Shown: piece after piece, positions 43,484 through 51,931 of the stretch
How the letters are laid out: every line of letters starts with the position of its first letter
Position numbering within the stretch: the first letter of the stretch is position 1
DNA from: Limnobacter sp. CACIAM 66H1
Lineage (GTDB): Bacteria; Pseudomonadota; Gammaproteobacteria; Burkholderiales; Burkholderiaceae_B
Assembly (NCBI RefSeq): GCF_001601825.1
Contig: NZ_LUJK01000016.1
Location: 1 to 55,993, forward strand
Reading direction: 5' to 3'
Length of the DNA stretch: 55,993 bases
The notes under the pieces: model-generated
What the model was told of the DNA's origin: nothing
Databases searched by the model: none
What the model saw: the letters and a program-made list of their open reading frames with translations, nothing else
Program-made: the position numbers and the translations under genes

Positions 43484-43900
43484 ATGACCACTTTGGCCCA
43501 ATACCCACTGCATCAGCTTGTTCAAACCCGTTGGCACGACAACGACATTTACGGCCACGTGAACAATGTGGTGTATTACAGCTACTTCGACAGTGTGGTG
43601 AACCGTTATCTGATTGAAGAAGGCGGACTGGACATTCACAACGGCGAAGTGGTGGGTTTTGTGGTGGAAAGCCAGTGCAAGTACCTGAAACCACTGGCCT
43701 ACCCTGAGCCGGTTACGGCCGGCCTGCGGGTGGGTAAACTGGGCAACAGCTCAGTGCGCTATGAATTGGGTTTGTTCAACGCCAAGGGCGAATTGTGCGC
43801 TGAGGGTTACTTTGTGCACGTGTTTGTGAACAAGACGAACAACACCCCCACCCCAATACCTGAGAGCATTCGCAGCAAATTGGCTGTGTTGCTCGCTTGA
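43484..43900 (+). CDS. Acyl-CoA thioesterase (4HBT/YbgC-like)
   Basis: Hotdog thioesterase of 138 residues with the 4HBT active-site pattern RWHDNDIYGHVNNVVYYSYFD, where the first Asp is catalytic. It follows the alcohol dehydrogenase gene after 19 nt and ends the fadH group. It is convergent with selU. Hydrolysis of acyl-CoA formed or blocked in fatty-acid breakdown is inferred from the neighbours. Confidence 0.9.
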   Translation: MTTLAQYPLHQLVQTRWHDNDIYGHVNNVVYYSYFDSVVNRYLIEEGGLDIHNGEVVGFVVESQCKYLKPLAYPEPVTAGLRVGKLGNSSVRYELGLFNAKGELCAEGYFVHVFVNKTNNTPTPIPESIRSKLAVLLA

Positions 43901-43922
43901 CGATTGAGTACAACTGGTCAGG

Positions 43923-44957
43923 TCAAGTCTTTCTGTCGTATTGAACGCCAATTTTTTTCGCCACTTCCAGCAAGCCTGCTGGCGACAAATCATGCAGTTC
44001 AATCAAAGGCGATTCGTCAATATTGGGGTACTCACGCAAAATTGAGCGGCGATAGGCCGGGTCGTAATGATTACGCATCAGCCGCTCAAACAGTTCGGGC
44101 ATTTTACGCTCGGCAGCCAGTTGCTCCCATTCTTCAAATTCCTTACCGCCCACCAGGCTGCGAATAAAACGCAGACGCTCGAGCAGGCCTTCCGGATCTT
44201 CTTCAAAGTGCTTGTAATCCTGTCTCCATAGCTCGACACGTTGCTGCATGTCGGCATGCACGCGAATGGTTTTTCCTTTGCGCATGGCGTCAAGCATGGA
44301 TGCAGGGATCTGCACATTGCCGATCTTTTTGCTTTCGGCTTCAACCCAGACTGGGCGTGTGGGATCACATTTCGCGAGTTCTTCCAACAGCAAAGTGTCG
44401 AAATACTTTTGCGAGGGTTGAGGAGTACCAGGCACTGCCCCAATGATTGAACCTCTGTGACGGGCGATTGCCTCCAGATCCACCACTTGGCAACCTGCTT
44501 CCCGCAAGGCATACAGCAGCCGGGTTTTGCCGCAGCCGGTTGGGCCGCTCAGCACATGATAATCAAACTTCTTGGGCACAATTTCGAGCTGTTCATTCAC
44601 CCAGCGCCGGTAAGCTTTCCAGCCACCGTTTAATTTGCGAACATCGTAGCCAATCGTTTCAAGCGCATCAAACCACAGTTTGCTGCGTTTTCCACCCCGG
44701 AAACAGTACACCAGTACCTTTGCATCTTTGGGGTATTTGGGCAAATCATCGCTAAGGTGCCGCGCAATATTGGCCAACGAATAACGCACACCGATGCTGT
44801 AGGCTGCCATTTTATCGGTGCGGTGAAGGGTGCCAACCTCGGCGTATTCGTCATTGTTGACCACCGGCATGTTGATCGCGCCCGGAATGTGATCCTCCTC
44901 AAACTCCCGGGGCGAGCGTGCATCAATAATCAGGTCGTAAGAGGAAAAGTCATGCAT
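43923..44957 (-). CDS. selU: tRNA 2-selenouridine synthase (SelU/MnmH)
   Basis: Replaces the sulfur of 2-thiouridine at tRNA wobble position 34 with selenium, through geranylated 2-thiouridine. It has 344 residues: an N-terminal rhodanese domain (IIDARSPREFEEDHIPGAIN) with catalytic Cys in VYCFRGGKRS, then a P-loop domain (LSGPTGCGKTRLLYAL). ATG 44957 starts MHDFSSYDLIIDARS; the frame opens further upstream without family match. It implies that the cell makes selenophosphate, although the formate dehydrogenase here is of Cys type. Confidence 0.94.
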   Translation of the reverse strand: MHDFSSYDLIIDARSPREFEEDHIPGAINMPVVNNDEYAEVGTLHRTDKMAAYSIGVRYSLANIARHLSDDLPKYPKDAKVLVYCFRGGKRSKLWFDALETIGYDVRKLNGGWKAYRRWVNEQLEIVPKKFDYHVLSGPTGCGKTRLLYALREAGCQVVDLEAIARHRGSIIGAVPGTPQPSQKYFDTLLLEELAKCDPTRPVWVEAESKKIGNVQIPASMLDAMRKGKTIRVHADMQQRVELWRQDYKHFEEDPEGLLERLRFIRSLVGGKEFEEWEQLAAERKMPELFERLMRNHYDPAYRRSILREYPNIDESPLIELHDLSPAGLLEVAKKIGVQYDRKT

Positions 44958-45026
44958 GAAAAAGCCAACTTCAAAACAAATGTTCAGCCCGGCAGAATAA
45001 CGCAAAACAAGGCTTCAATTGCAAAC

Positions 45027-45761
45027 CTAGGTCGGCAAGTTTCGCCCAGGAAGTGTTTTAAGTCCGTTGGCAATGGTTTTCAAGTCTTTCCAATCGGTGG
45101 CTTTTCGCTTTTGCAGCATAGGCCAAAGCTTCATCAACAGCTGTGCAGTGGCTAACACATCGGCTGCCGCCTGATGCCGTTGTTCACATTCAATGCCGTA
45201 TCGCTGCATCCACACATCAAGAGGAAGTTGGTGGTTTTCCTTGTGCAATACTGCGGCCAAATGCTCCAGATCGAGCCAATGCCGGTGCGTTGAACGCCCC
45301 AAAACCTTGCGCATGGCCTTATTGATCAGGATTTCGTCAAACCAACTGTGGAAGGCGATCAATGGTGAATTGCCCACATAACGCAGGAATTCCGACAAAG
45401 CCACTTCCGCCTTCACCCCTTTTTGCTGTGCGCCAATGCCAATGCCATGTATCAGAATATTGTTTTTGTCGATGGCTTCAAATTCAATCATATCGACAAT
45501 ATCAGGGGGCTGTTTGATAACCACCTCAAAAGTGTCTGTAAGCGATATGCGTGGGCGGCGCTGAGCATCAAACGCAATGGCAGTGGCTGCAATGGAAATC
45601 AACCTGTCTTTCTTCGGATTCAGACCGGACGATTCCACATCCAACACCACCCAGCGATCTGGGTTGGGGTTTGAAAAATTGAGTGTTTGAACCAGGCGGT
45701 TCTTGATATAACTCGCCCATCCTCGCGTGGGCAGCAATTGTCCCTGCGACGTGGTGCTCAA
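45027..45761 (-). CDS. DnaQ-like 3'-5' exonuclease
   Basis: DEDDh-type exonuclease of 244 residues. ExoI is seen as WVVLDVESSGLNP (Asp and Glu), ExoII around IAFHSWFDEILI (Asp) and ExoIII as CEQRHQAAADVLATAQLL (His and Asp). The start is uncertain. TTG 45761 overlaps the stop of the DUF294 gene and has GGAG 8 nt upstream, while the frame stays open to 45815. The pairing of a DUF294/CBS gene with such an exonuclease recurs in proteobacteria. Confidence 0.87.
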   Translation of the reverse strand: MSTTSQGQLLPTRGWASYIKNRLVQTLNFSNPNPDRWVVLDVESSGLNPKKDRLISIAATAIAFDAQRRPRISLTDTFEVVIKQPPDIVDMIEFEAIDKNNILIHGIGIGAQQKGVKAEVALSEFLRYVGNSPLIAFHSWFDEILINKAMRKVLGRSTHRHWLDLEHLAAVLHKENHQLPLDVWMQRYGIECEQRHQAAADVLATAQLLMKLWPMLQKRKATDWKDLKTIANGLKTLPGRNLPT

Positions 45762-47719
45762 CGCATATGCTCCATCTCGATTCGCTGCTGCAAACGGCGC
45801 CCTACCCTGAAACACTCTTTCAATATACGACGGTCGATGTTGTCGAGCACATCGTAGTTCACCACATTGGGCTGATCCGGCAGATTGGGAACGGCGACAC
45901 CCTCGTCAAGCTGAATTCGCAGCCGCATCATTTGCAGAAATTCAAACGCACTCACCCAGGCATCTCGGCGTTGTTCTTCAACGCTCAATCGCTTGGCCAC
46001 TGCCTCAAACCGACGCCGTGTATTGACTTCATCGATGCCAAACACCAAAGAAAAAAAGCGCGCAGCATCGACAAATACCGCCGTACCCTGCTTTTTCAAA
46101 TCAAGCGTGCGAATATCCTCGATCTCGGTGGTGTCTATGCTGCCGTGCCAGTTCAAGGGTGGGCGAAAACGCATGATGTTTTCAGCCAGCAGGCGCAAGA
46201 AGATGGTGGATTCTTTGGCGCGGGTCACAATGTAATCCCGAAGGGGCTGTGCCAGCTCTTTGTTGCCCGCCAGGGGGCGAAGATCGAAAAATATGTTCAC
46301 ACGGAGCAGATTTTCAGGCGTGGCTACATCGATCCATCGCGCAAATTTGTTCAACCACTCGCCAGCAGTCATACAACATTCAGGGTTGCTGGCCATGATG
46401 TTGCCTTTGCACAAAGGGTAGCCGCACTGGTCCAGAGTTTGGTTTACTTCTTTGCCAAACGCCAGCCAGCGTGGTCTGTCCGCCTCCGGCTGATCACTAA
46501 TAAACAGCAAGCCGTTGTCCTGGTCTGTGGCAATTGTTTGCTCCGAACGGCCTTCCGAGCCGAAACTTAGCCAGCAATAACTGCTGGCGTCAATGCCCAT
46601 TCGGTTACCGACCACCTCCAAAATCCGCTCGGTGAGAACATCGTTCAAGTGGCTGATCAACTCTGTGAGCTGCTTGGCTGCAATCCCCTGCCCCAACAGG
46701 TTTTTTGCAAAACTTCGAATGTCGTTGGCGCAGGCGCGCAACATATCGGCATCTTGCGCTGAACGAATATTGCTACTGATCTGTTTCAGCGACAAACGCT
46801 GCATGGCGAAAATATCTCGCTCGGAAACAATGCCACTTAATTTTCCGTTGCGGGTTACCGGCACGTGGCGAATGCCAAATCTGGACATCAGCAGGGCGGC
46901 ATCCTGCGCAGTGCAACTTTCGTCCAAGGTATGAACCGGAGTGTTCATAACCTCTGAAATCAGCGAACTCAGGGGCTTCTGGGCCATAGCCACGCGCGAC
47001 AACACATCCTGGCGGGTCAAAATTCCCTCCACCGCCATGGCCTCATTCACTACGATCATGGAACCAATCCGGTGCTCATGCATCACTTCCAACACCTGCT
47101 TCAAAGGGGTATTTGGCGCGCAGGAAAAAGGCTCATGACGGCATACATCACGCAGGGGTTTCTCAAGCGTTTGCTCGGCCAGAGTTTGAGAGGAGTAAGC
47201 AACCTGAATCGCCTTTCTGGACAAATCCAGAAACTGCATGGTGCGCCGTGTTAAATAATCGGAAAAGACCGGGCTTTTACGTGCCAGGGCTTGGACGCCG
47301 TCAAAGGTAAACATGAGGCAGAAGGTGTCTTCCCGAGCGCTGTAGGTGGCTGTCACTGCGCGTTTGGCAAGAAATGCGTTGACCGGAAACATTTCGCCCG
47401 CCTCGTATTGAAACCCGGTCGAGGACAGGTCAGCCAACCCCTTACGGCCTACAGCAGAGCCTTTTTCAACGTAGTAAAGAAACTGGGGTGGGCCGTCCTC
47501 GGGCCGTACGATCACCTCGTTGGGTGCAAAATAGGTCTCCGCGCAACCATCCAGCAGGCAATCCAGGTCGCGAAGCGGGATTTCACTGAACGGTGCGTGC
47601 TTGACCAGTCTTTGTTTAATGTAATCCAGCATTTGCCCTGATGGGCTGGTACTGGTTTGTGCAGAATCGGGGGCAGTATTCCCCGAATCGGCCACAGAAG
47701 CGGCATTCGGTCGATTCAC
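45758..47719 (-). CDS. cNMP-binding/CBS/DUF294 nucleotidyltransferase-like protein
   Basis: Probable signalling protein of 653 residues. It has an N-terminal cyclic-nucleotide-binding domain (about 45-165), two CBS domains (about 195-315; PLKQVLEVMHEHRIGSMIVVN and MSRFGIRHVPVT), then a DUF294 nucleotidyltransferase-like domain with SFGSEGRSEQTIATDQDNGL and a C-terminal DUF294_C helical region. It has no transmembrane segment or signal peptide. Its target is unknown; in homologues it is often next to an exonuclease gene, as here. Confidence 0.92.
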   Translation of the reverse strand: MNRPNAASVADSGNTAPDSAQTSTSPSGQMLDYIKQRLVKHAPFSEIPLRDLDCLLDGCAETYFAPNEVIVRPEDGPPQFLYYVEKGSAVGRKGLADLSSTGFQYEAGEMFPVNAFLAKRAVTATYSAREDTFCLMFTFDGVQALARKSPVFSDYLTRRTMQFLDLSRKAIQVAYSSQTLAEQTLEKPLRDVCRHEPFSCAPNTPLKQVLEVMHEHRIGSMIVVNEAMAVEGILTRQDVLSRVAMAQKPLSSLISEVMNTPVHTLDESCTAQDAALLMSRFGIRHVPVTRNGKLSGIVSERDIFAMQRLSLKQISSNIRSAQDADMLRACANDIRSFAKNLLGQGIAAKQLTELISHLNDVLTERILEVVGNRMGIDASSYCWLSFGSEGRSEQTIATDQDNGLLFISDQPEADRPRWLAFGKEVNQTLDQCGYPLCKGNIMASNPECCMTAGEWLNKFARWIDVATPENLLRVNIFFDLRPLAGNKELAQPLRDYIVTRAKESTIFLRLLAENIMRFRPPLNWHGSIDTTEIEDIRTLDLKKQGTAVFVDAARFFSLVFGIDEVNTRRRFEAVAKRLSVEEQRRDAWVSAFEFLQMMRLRIQLDEGVAVPNLPDQPNVVNYDVLDNIDRRILKECFRVGRRLQQRIEMEHMR

Positions 47720-47831
47720 AGTCTCTCCATTTCCTTGGGGTCAATGGCTCTTATAATGGTTTTCCCTATTGTAGCCTTAGCACCTTACAAAAAGCTTGTT
47801 TCTTCCAAACCACGTGACCTGCAAATAGTGC

Positions 47832-47860
47832 TTGCTTTGCGCTTGTGGCAGGAATATATT
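47832..47860 (+). promoter_or_regulatory. Candidate sigma70 promoter for the YkgJ gene
   Basis: TTGCTT (47832-47837) and TATATT (47855-47860) are 17 nt apart, with a predicted start near 47867, about 34 nt before the TTG start. The rest of the 181-bp spacer with the DUF294 gene shows no clear element. Confidence 0.5.
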
Positions 47861-47900
47861 CGCGCAACTCTCCCCATGGCTGTTTTTTTCCGAGGTTAAA

Positions 47901-48344
47901 TTGCAGTCAAACCCCACCACAATTATTGTTGATGGCGCTGGCGTTGAAGCCCTGTGCCAGAGCTGCGGCGTGTGTTGCTCCACGTTCCGAATAAGCTTTT
48001 ACTGGGGGGAAACCACAGCCGCCGAGGGCGGCGTGGTACCGGTTGAAATGACGGAGCAAATGAACCTTTACCGCAGTTGCATGAAAGGCAGCTCACAAAG
48101 CAAACCGCGTTGCATAGCGCTGTCAGGCAATATCGGCGAGTCAGTGACCTGCACCATCTATGAGAACCGGCCCTCACCCTGCCGTGAATACGATGTATTT
48201 GACGCCCAAGGTGAATTGAACCCCCGTTGCAACCAAGCGCGCGCCAAGCACGGAATGCCGCCTTTGAATGTGCGGTTTGTACCTGTGGCTGGCGTACCGG
48301 ATCACATTACCCTGCCCACGCCAGAAATAAAACCTGCCAATTAA
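47901..48344 (+). CDS. YkgJ-family cysteine cluster protein
   Basis: Metal-binding protein of unknown function, 147 residues. The family's cysteine pattern is visible as CQSCGVCCS near the start, CIALSG, CTIYENRPSPCREY and CNQAR. I chose TTG 47901 because GAGG lies 5 nt upstream and no ATG precedes the cysteine cluster without adding unrelated sequence. It is convergent with pxpA, with no gap between the stop codons. Confidence 0.88.
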   Translation: MQSNPTTIIVDGAGVEALCQSCGVCCSTFRISFYWGETTAAEGGVVPVEMTEQMNLYRSCMKGSSQSKPRCIALSGNIGESVTCTIYENRPSPCREYDVFDAQGELNPRCNQARAKHGMPPLNVRFVPVAGVPDHITLPTPEIKPAN

Positions 48345-49079
48345 CTAGCTGGCACCGTTGTATTTTTCCTGATCATGCTCGGTAAGTGCGGCGCGAACCG
48401 CCCTTGCATTCATCAAAGCTTCCGGATTATCCCCATGGACGCACAATGTTTGAGCGGTAATCACTCGGTTTGAGCCATCCAGGCATTGAAGCGCCTGACC
48501 ACGTAAAATCAACTCCGCTTGCGCTTTGACCTGAACAGGGTCGCGAAGCACTGCCCCAGGCTGGTCTCGAGGAGCCAGTGCGCCGTTGCCTAAGTAGGCC
48601 CTATCCGGGAATGCCTCTTCGATCACCTCGATGCCGGCTGCACGTGCCCGAGCCACCAACGGGCAATTGGCCAACGCCAGCAGCTTCAGGTGCGGAAAAG
48701 CATGGGCCAAATTGATGATGATCTCGGCCTCGGCCGCTTGAAAGGCAGCGTCGTTGTACAACTGCCCATGCGGTTTGAAATGTCCTGACGCACATCCTAG
48801 TGCTGCAGCGATATTTTCGAACAAATTCATTTGCCGCTTCAATTCACCCAGCAACTGTTCATTTGATCCCTCAGGCTTTTGACGCCCAAACCCAGCACGG
48901 TCCGGATAACTGGGGTGGGCGCCCACCTGTACACCATGTTCCAGCGCAAGCCTGCAGGCCAAACGAATGCTGTGTTCATCACCAGCATGCCCGCCACAGG
49001 CAATATTGGCCCAATCAACAATCTTGAACAGGGCCTCATCATGCGCACAGCCTTCACCCAAATCTGCATTAATCCACAT
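48345..49079 (-). CDS. pxpA: 5-oxoprolinase subunit A (PxpA, LamB/YcsF)
   Basis: Part of the ATP-dependent 5-oxoprolinase PxpABC, which turns 5-oxoproline into glutamate and removes this damage product. It has 244 residues and starts INADLGEGCAHDEALF. Further motifs are ANIACGGHAGDE and GVQVGAHPSYPDRAGFGR. It is the last gene of pxpB-pxpC-pxpA and overlaps pxpC by 11 nt. Confidence 0.96.
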   Translation of the reverse strand: MWINADLGEGCAHDEALFKIVDWANIACGGHAGDEHSIRLACRLALEHGVQVGAHPSYPDRAGFGRQKPEGSNEQLLGELKRQMNLFENIAAALGCASGHFKPHGQLYNDAAFQAAEAEIIINLAHAFPHLKLLALANCPLVARARAAGIEVIEEAFPDRAYLGNGALAPRDQPGAVLRDPVQVKAQAELILRGQALQCLDGSNRVITAQTLCVHGDNPEALMNARAVRAALTEHDQEKYNGAS

Positions 49080-50043
49080 CGGTGATCACCTTGTTGCTTT
49101 CAATGGCATATTGGTAACGCCTGTCATCAAGCTCATGCTTTGTAAGCAGGCGCTGGGCCTTCTGTTCGTCAACCACAACCCAGCGCAGGCTTTCCCCAGG
49201 CGCCAATTGAGACAACTTCCAAAGATCGCAAGACAACACACAGCCTAGACGCGGGTAACCGCCGGTGACCTGAGCATCACTGAGCAACACCACCAACCCA
49301 CCGTCGGGTGGTAATTGCACCATTCCCGGGTGCACCGCATGTGAACGCAAAGACATCTTTTGTTTCAGGTACAAAGGGGATTCAGAAGCCTCCAGCCGAT
49401 ACCCCATTTTGCTACTTTGAGTGCTCAGCTTGAAGCATTGGCGGGCAAACAGATGCTGGGAATCCTCACTGAGTTCAACAAACTCTGGACCAGGCAAAAA
49501 ATGAAGCCACAAGTGGGCCGAAGGCTCGCAGCGAGCCAAGGGCATGGCAAGGCGCACGCCCGGTCGCAGGCTGGCGGTCCATTGCCGCACAAAATGAAGT
49601 TCATCCCCAACTTGCAACGCCCGACCTTGCAAACCTCCAAAACCGGCGGCAAGACAGGTGCTGCGAGAACCCATCACTTCGCTCACATCGACACCACCTT
49701 GCACACACAGTATGTTCCACATGCCAAGGCAAGGCGGCTTTGTGCGCAACACGTCACCTTCCTGCAATACTAAAACTTCACCACACCACACCTGCTTGTT
49801 GTTCAACAAGGCCTGTGCACCTCGGTTGGCAAGCAATACCCGGCACGGCCTGGTGCACACAAAATCGAATTGCCCCATCAGCTCAAGACAAGCCGAATTG
49901 GCTGCATTTCCCAAAGCAAGGTTGCCTAGGCGAAACGAAAAAGAATCCAGCACGCCCCCGATCGGCACGCCTTCATGCTGATGACCCCAGCGGCCCAGGT
50001 CGCTGACAATCCCCTGCCCTTGGGCTTTGACCACTTTAAGCAT
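49069..50043 (-). CDS. pxpC: 5-oxoprolinase subunit C (PxpC)
   Basis: Biotin-dependent-carboxyltransferase-like subunit of PxpABC. The 324 residues contain the family segments GRWGHQHEGVPIGGVLD near the N-terminus and MVQLPPDGGLVVLLSDAQVTGGYP late. ATG 50043 overlaps the pxpB end by 8 nt; the frame's earlier opening at 50139 lies inside pxpB. Coupled translation of all three subunits is likely. Confidence 0.94.
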   Translation of the reverse strand: MLKVVKAQGQGIVSDLGRWGHQHEGVPIGGVLDSFSFRLGNLALGNAANSACLELMGQFDFVCTRPCRVLLANRGAQALLNNKQVWCGEVLVLQEGDVLRTKPPCLGMWNILCVQGGVDVSEVMGSRSTCLAAGFGGLQGRALQVGDELHFVRQWTASLRPGVRLAMPLARCEPSAHLWLHFLPGPEFVELSEDSQHLFARQCFKLSTQSSKMGYRLEASESPLYLKQKMSLRSHAVHPGMVQLPPDGGLVVLLSDAQVTGGYPRLGCVLSCDLWKLSQLAPGESLRWVVVDEQKAQRLLTKHELDDRRYQYAIESNKVITDVD

Positions 50044-50737
50044 GATCAGCCCGAACAAATTGAACCGTATCACCAGCGTTGAAGATTGACGGTCCTTCCT
50101 GAGGATTGCGTTCAGGATCAAAAAGCAACTGCTCCACATGTCCCATCAAATGCCATCCACCCGGACTTTCCCAGGGATACACTGCGCAGTAATGGGCGGC
50201 AATCGCCAGCGTACCCGCTGGCACTCGCGAACGCGGGGTTTCCCGGCGAGAAAAATGAAGCTGCTTGGGCAAACCAGTCAGATAAGCAAAGCCAGGCAAA
50301 AAACCCAAAAACTGAACGGTGTAGATGGCGCTGCAATGCAAATCAATTACCTCGGCTACACTGAGCCCGGTCTGTTGAGCCAACCACTCGAGATCTTGGC
50401 CAGCAACACCACCATAGTTCACGGTAATTTGGTGATGGCGGCCTGGGTTGTCCGCAGGCCATTTGGTTTTATCGACTTCGGTCAGAAAGTGGGTGAGTTG
50501 GTCAAGCAAAGCCTTGTAACGTCCGTTTGCAATAATGGGGTGTTCAAAGATCACGGTCATTGATTGATCCGCCTGTACACACTGCCAGGCCGGCCAATTC
50601 AATGTTTGAGGGGACTGTATTAATTTGTGTCTGATCATGGCCAGTTCCGTTGCCTGCAAACTTTTCTCGGTAGCGGCAATAGGGGAGGCCCAGTCTATCT
50701 GGATAGCGCGATCGGAAAGAAGGTATGCGCTGGGCAT
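50036..50737 (-). CDS. pxpB: 5-oxoprolinase subunit B (PxpB)
   Basis: Cyclophilin-like subunit of PxpABC (formerly YbgJ/allophanate hydrolase subunit 1). It has 233 residues with HQITVNYGGVAGQDLEWLAQ, VQFLGFLPGFAYLTGLP, RRETPRSRVPAGTLAIA and PWESPGGWHLMG. It is the first gene of the operon, 43 bp after the terminator of the small heat-shock gene. I see no convincing promoter in that gap. Confidence 0.95.
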   Translation of the reverse strand: MPSAYLLSDRAIQIDWASPIAATEKSLQATELAMIRHKLIQSPQTLNWPAWQCVQADQSMTVIFEHPIIANGRYKALLDQLTHFLTEVDKTKWPADNPGRHHQITVNYGGVAGQDLEWLAQQTGLSVAEVIDLHCSAIYTVQFLGFLPGFAYLTGLPKQLHFSRRETPRSRVPAGTLAIAAHYCAVYPWESPGGWHLMGHVEQLLFDPERNPQEGPSIFNAGDTVQFVRADHA

Positions 50738-50780
50738 GGATGCTCAAACAATTGGACCAAGAGGCTTTTAGTTTAAACAC

Positions 50781-50810
50781 AAAAAAAGCAGCCAATGGCT
50801 GCATTTTTTT
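50781..50810 (-). terminator. Rho-independent terminator of the hsp20 gene
   Basis: GCAGCC/GGCTGC (6 bp, 3-nt loop, 50788-50802) flanked by a run of seven A and a run of seven T, so it can act in both directions. It lies 25 nt past the hsp20 stop. Confidence 0.92.
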
Positions 50811-50835
50811 GATGTGTGCAACCACTTCGCACGAA

Positions 50836-51309
50836 TTATGCGGCGGCTTGGCTGTCCTGACTTGCCTCGTTGGCTTCAATGGTTCGAAGACCCGCTTCAC
50901 CAATCGGAATTCTACGCGCTTTCATTTGCTCCGGAATCACCTTGCGCAACTCGACTACCAACAAGCCATTTTTCAGGTTAGCCCCTTCTACTTGAACGTA
51001 GTCGGCCAGGTTGAATTTGCGTTCAAAACTGCGGAACGCAATGCCTTTGTGCAGGTACTGTTTACCCTCTTCGTCACCCTTGCGGCCACGGACGGTCAGC
51101 ACGCCGCGCTCCACTTCCAGCTCGAGCTCTTTTTCCTCGAAACCTGCCACAGCCAAGCTGATTTGATAGCGGTTTTCCTCGAGCGCTTCGATGTTGTAGG
51201 GAGGGTAACCTGCTGAAGTGTCAGCGCGCATAGCTGCATCCAGAATACTGGCCATGCGGTCAAAACCAATGGTGCTGCGGTACAAAGGGGTGAGATCGAT
51301 TGTTGCCAT
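50836..51309 (-). CDS. Small heat-shock protein (Hsp20/IbpA type)
   Basis: ATP-independent holdase chaperone that keeps unfolded proteins soluble. The 157 residues have an N-terminal segment DLTPLYRSTIGFDRM typical of IbpA, an alpha-crystallin domain (YNIEALEENRYQISLAVAGF to ELRKVIPE) and a C-terminal RRIPIG, the I-x-I type anchor. The leader has a sigma32-like promoter and a ROSE-like hairpin hiding the Shine-Dalgarno, so expression should rise with heat at two levels. Confidence 0.95.
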   Translation of the reverse strand: MATIDLTPLYRSTIGFDRMASILDAAMRADTSAGYPPYNIEALEENRYQISLAVAGFEEKELELEVERGVLTVRGRKGDEEGKQYLHKGIAFRSFERKFNLADYVQVEGANLKNGLLVVELRKVIPEQMKARRIPIGEAGLRTIEANEASQDSQAAA

Positions 51310-51383
51310 GATTGATTCTCCTGAGAAGCAAAAAATCAGTTGTTAAATATGTGGAGAAACTCTCTCGGAGACATTTCCCACAT
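51310..51383 (-). promoter_or_regulatory. ROSE-like RNA thermometer in the hsp20 leader
   Basis: The AGGAG Shine-Dalgarno (complement of 51318-51322) faces UUGCU (complement of 51327-51331) across a 4-nt loop. This is the ROSE pairing in which the central G meets a G of the Shine-Dalgarno. Upstream, a longer hairpin has arms ATGTGG/CCACAT (51378-51383 and 51349-51354). Size and layout match ROSE elements of rhizobial and enterobacterial ibpA genes; activity is inferred. Confidence 0.65.
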
Positions 51384-51389
51384 TCCTGA

Positions 51390-51417
51390 TTTATGAACCA
51401 CCCCTGAAGATTTCAAG
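51390..51417 (-). promoter_or_regulatory. Sigma32-like heat-shock promoter of hsp20
   Basis: A perfect -35 CTTGAAA (complement of 51411-51417) is followed after 13 nt by TTCATAAA (complement of 51390-51397), a partial match to CCCCATNT. The start would be near 51383, at the first base of the leader hairpin. Confidence 0.6.
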
Positions 51418-51444
51418 CGCCGTGATTGAAAATTTTTACATGGA

Positions 51445-51876
51445 CTACAACAGATCACCATCCACGTAATACCAACGCCCCTGCTCCTGCACAAAACGGC
51501 TCCGTTCATGCAGACGACTGGCGGGCCCATGGTTGGGTTTGTAGCGAGCTACGAACTCCACTTCGGCTTTGCCATGGCCTGGCCAATGTCCTTTAACACT
51601 CAGCCCCAGCCATTTGCCTTGCGCAATGTCCTGTTGAAGGTTTAGTTGGGGCGGTCGTGTACTGGAATGCCAGGTTAACAACACATAGTCGCCCAGGCCC
51701 AAGGCATATGCACTGTAACGCGAGCGCATCAGTGCTTCTGCGGTCGGTGCGGTTTGCGTCTGGATATGAAACGGTTCGCAGCAGGCTTGGTAGGCACCAT
51801 GGCCACAGGGGCACGGCAATGATTTATTTTTTTGGACCATGTGGGGCAAAAGCGATGAATTCAGCAGATTTTTCAT
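51445..51876 (-). CDS. YchJ-family SEC-C metal-binding protein
   Basis: Protein of unknown function with the YchJ/UPF0225 fold, 143 residues. The SEC-C-like zinc motif LPCPCGHGAYQACCEPFH is near the N-terminus, followed by AEALMRSRYSAYALG, and the C-terminal NTF2-like part has FVARYK and HERSRFVQEQGRWYYVDG. Start choice between ATG 51876 and ATG 51840 is open; neither has a clear Shine-Dalgarno. Transcribed toward hsp20, divergent from the amidase gene. Confidence 0.9.
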   Translation of the reverse strand: MKNLLNSSLLPHMVQKNKSLPCPCGHGAYQACCEPFHIQTQTAPTAEALMRSRYSAYALGLGDYVLLTWHSSTRPPQLNLQQDIAQGKWLGLSVKGHWPGHGKAEVEFVARYKPNHGPASRLHERSRFVQEQGRWYYVDGDLL

Positions 51877-51931
51877 TTTAGACTGAAGCCAGAGACAGCC
51901 AACCTTAGACCAACAACAATGATCACCCACA

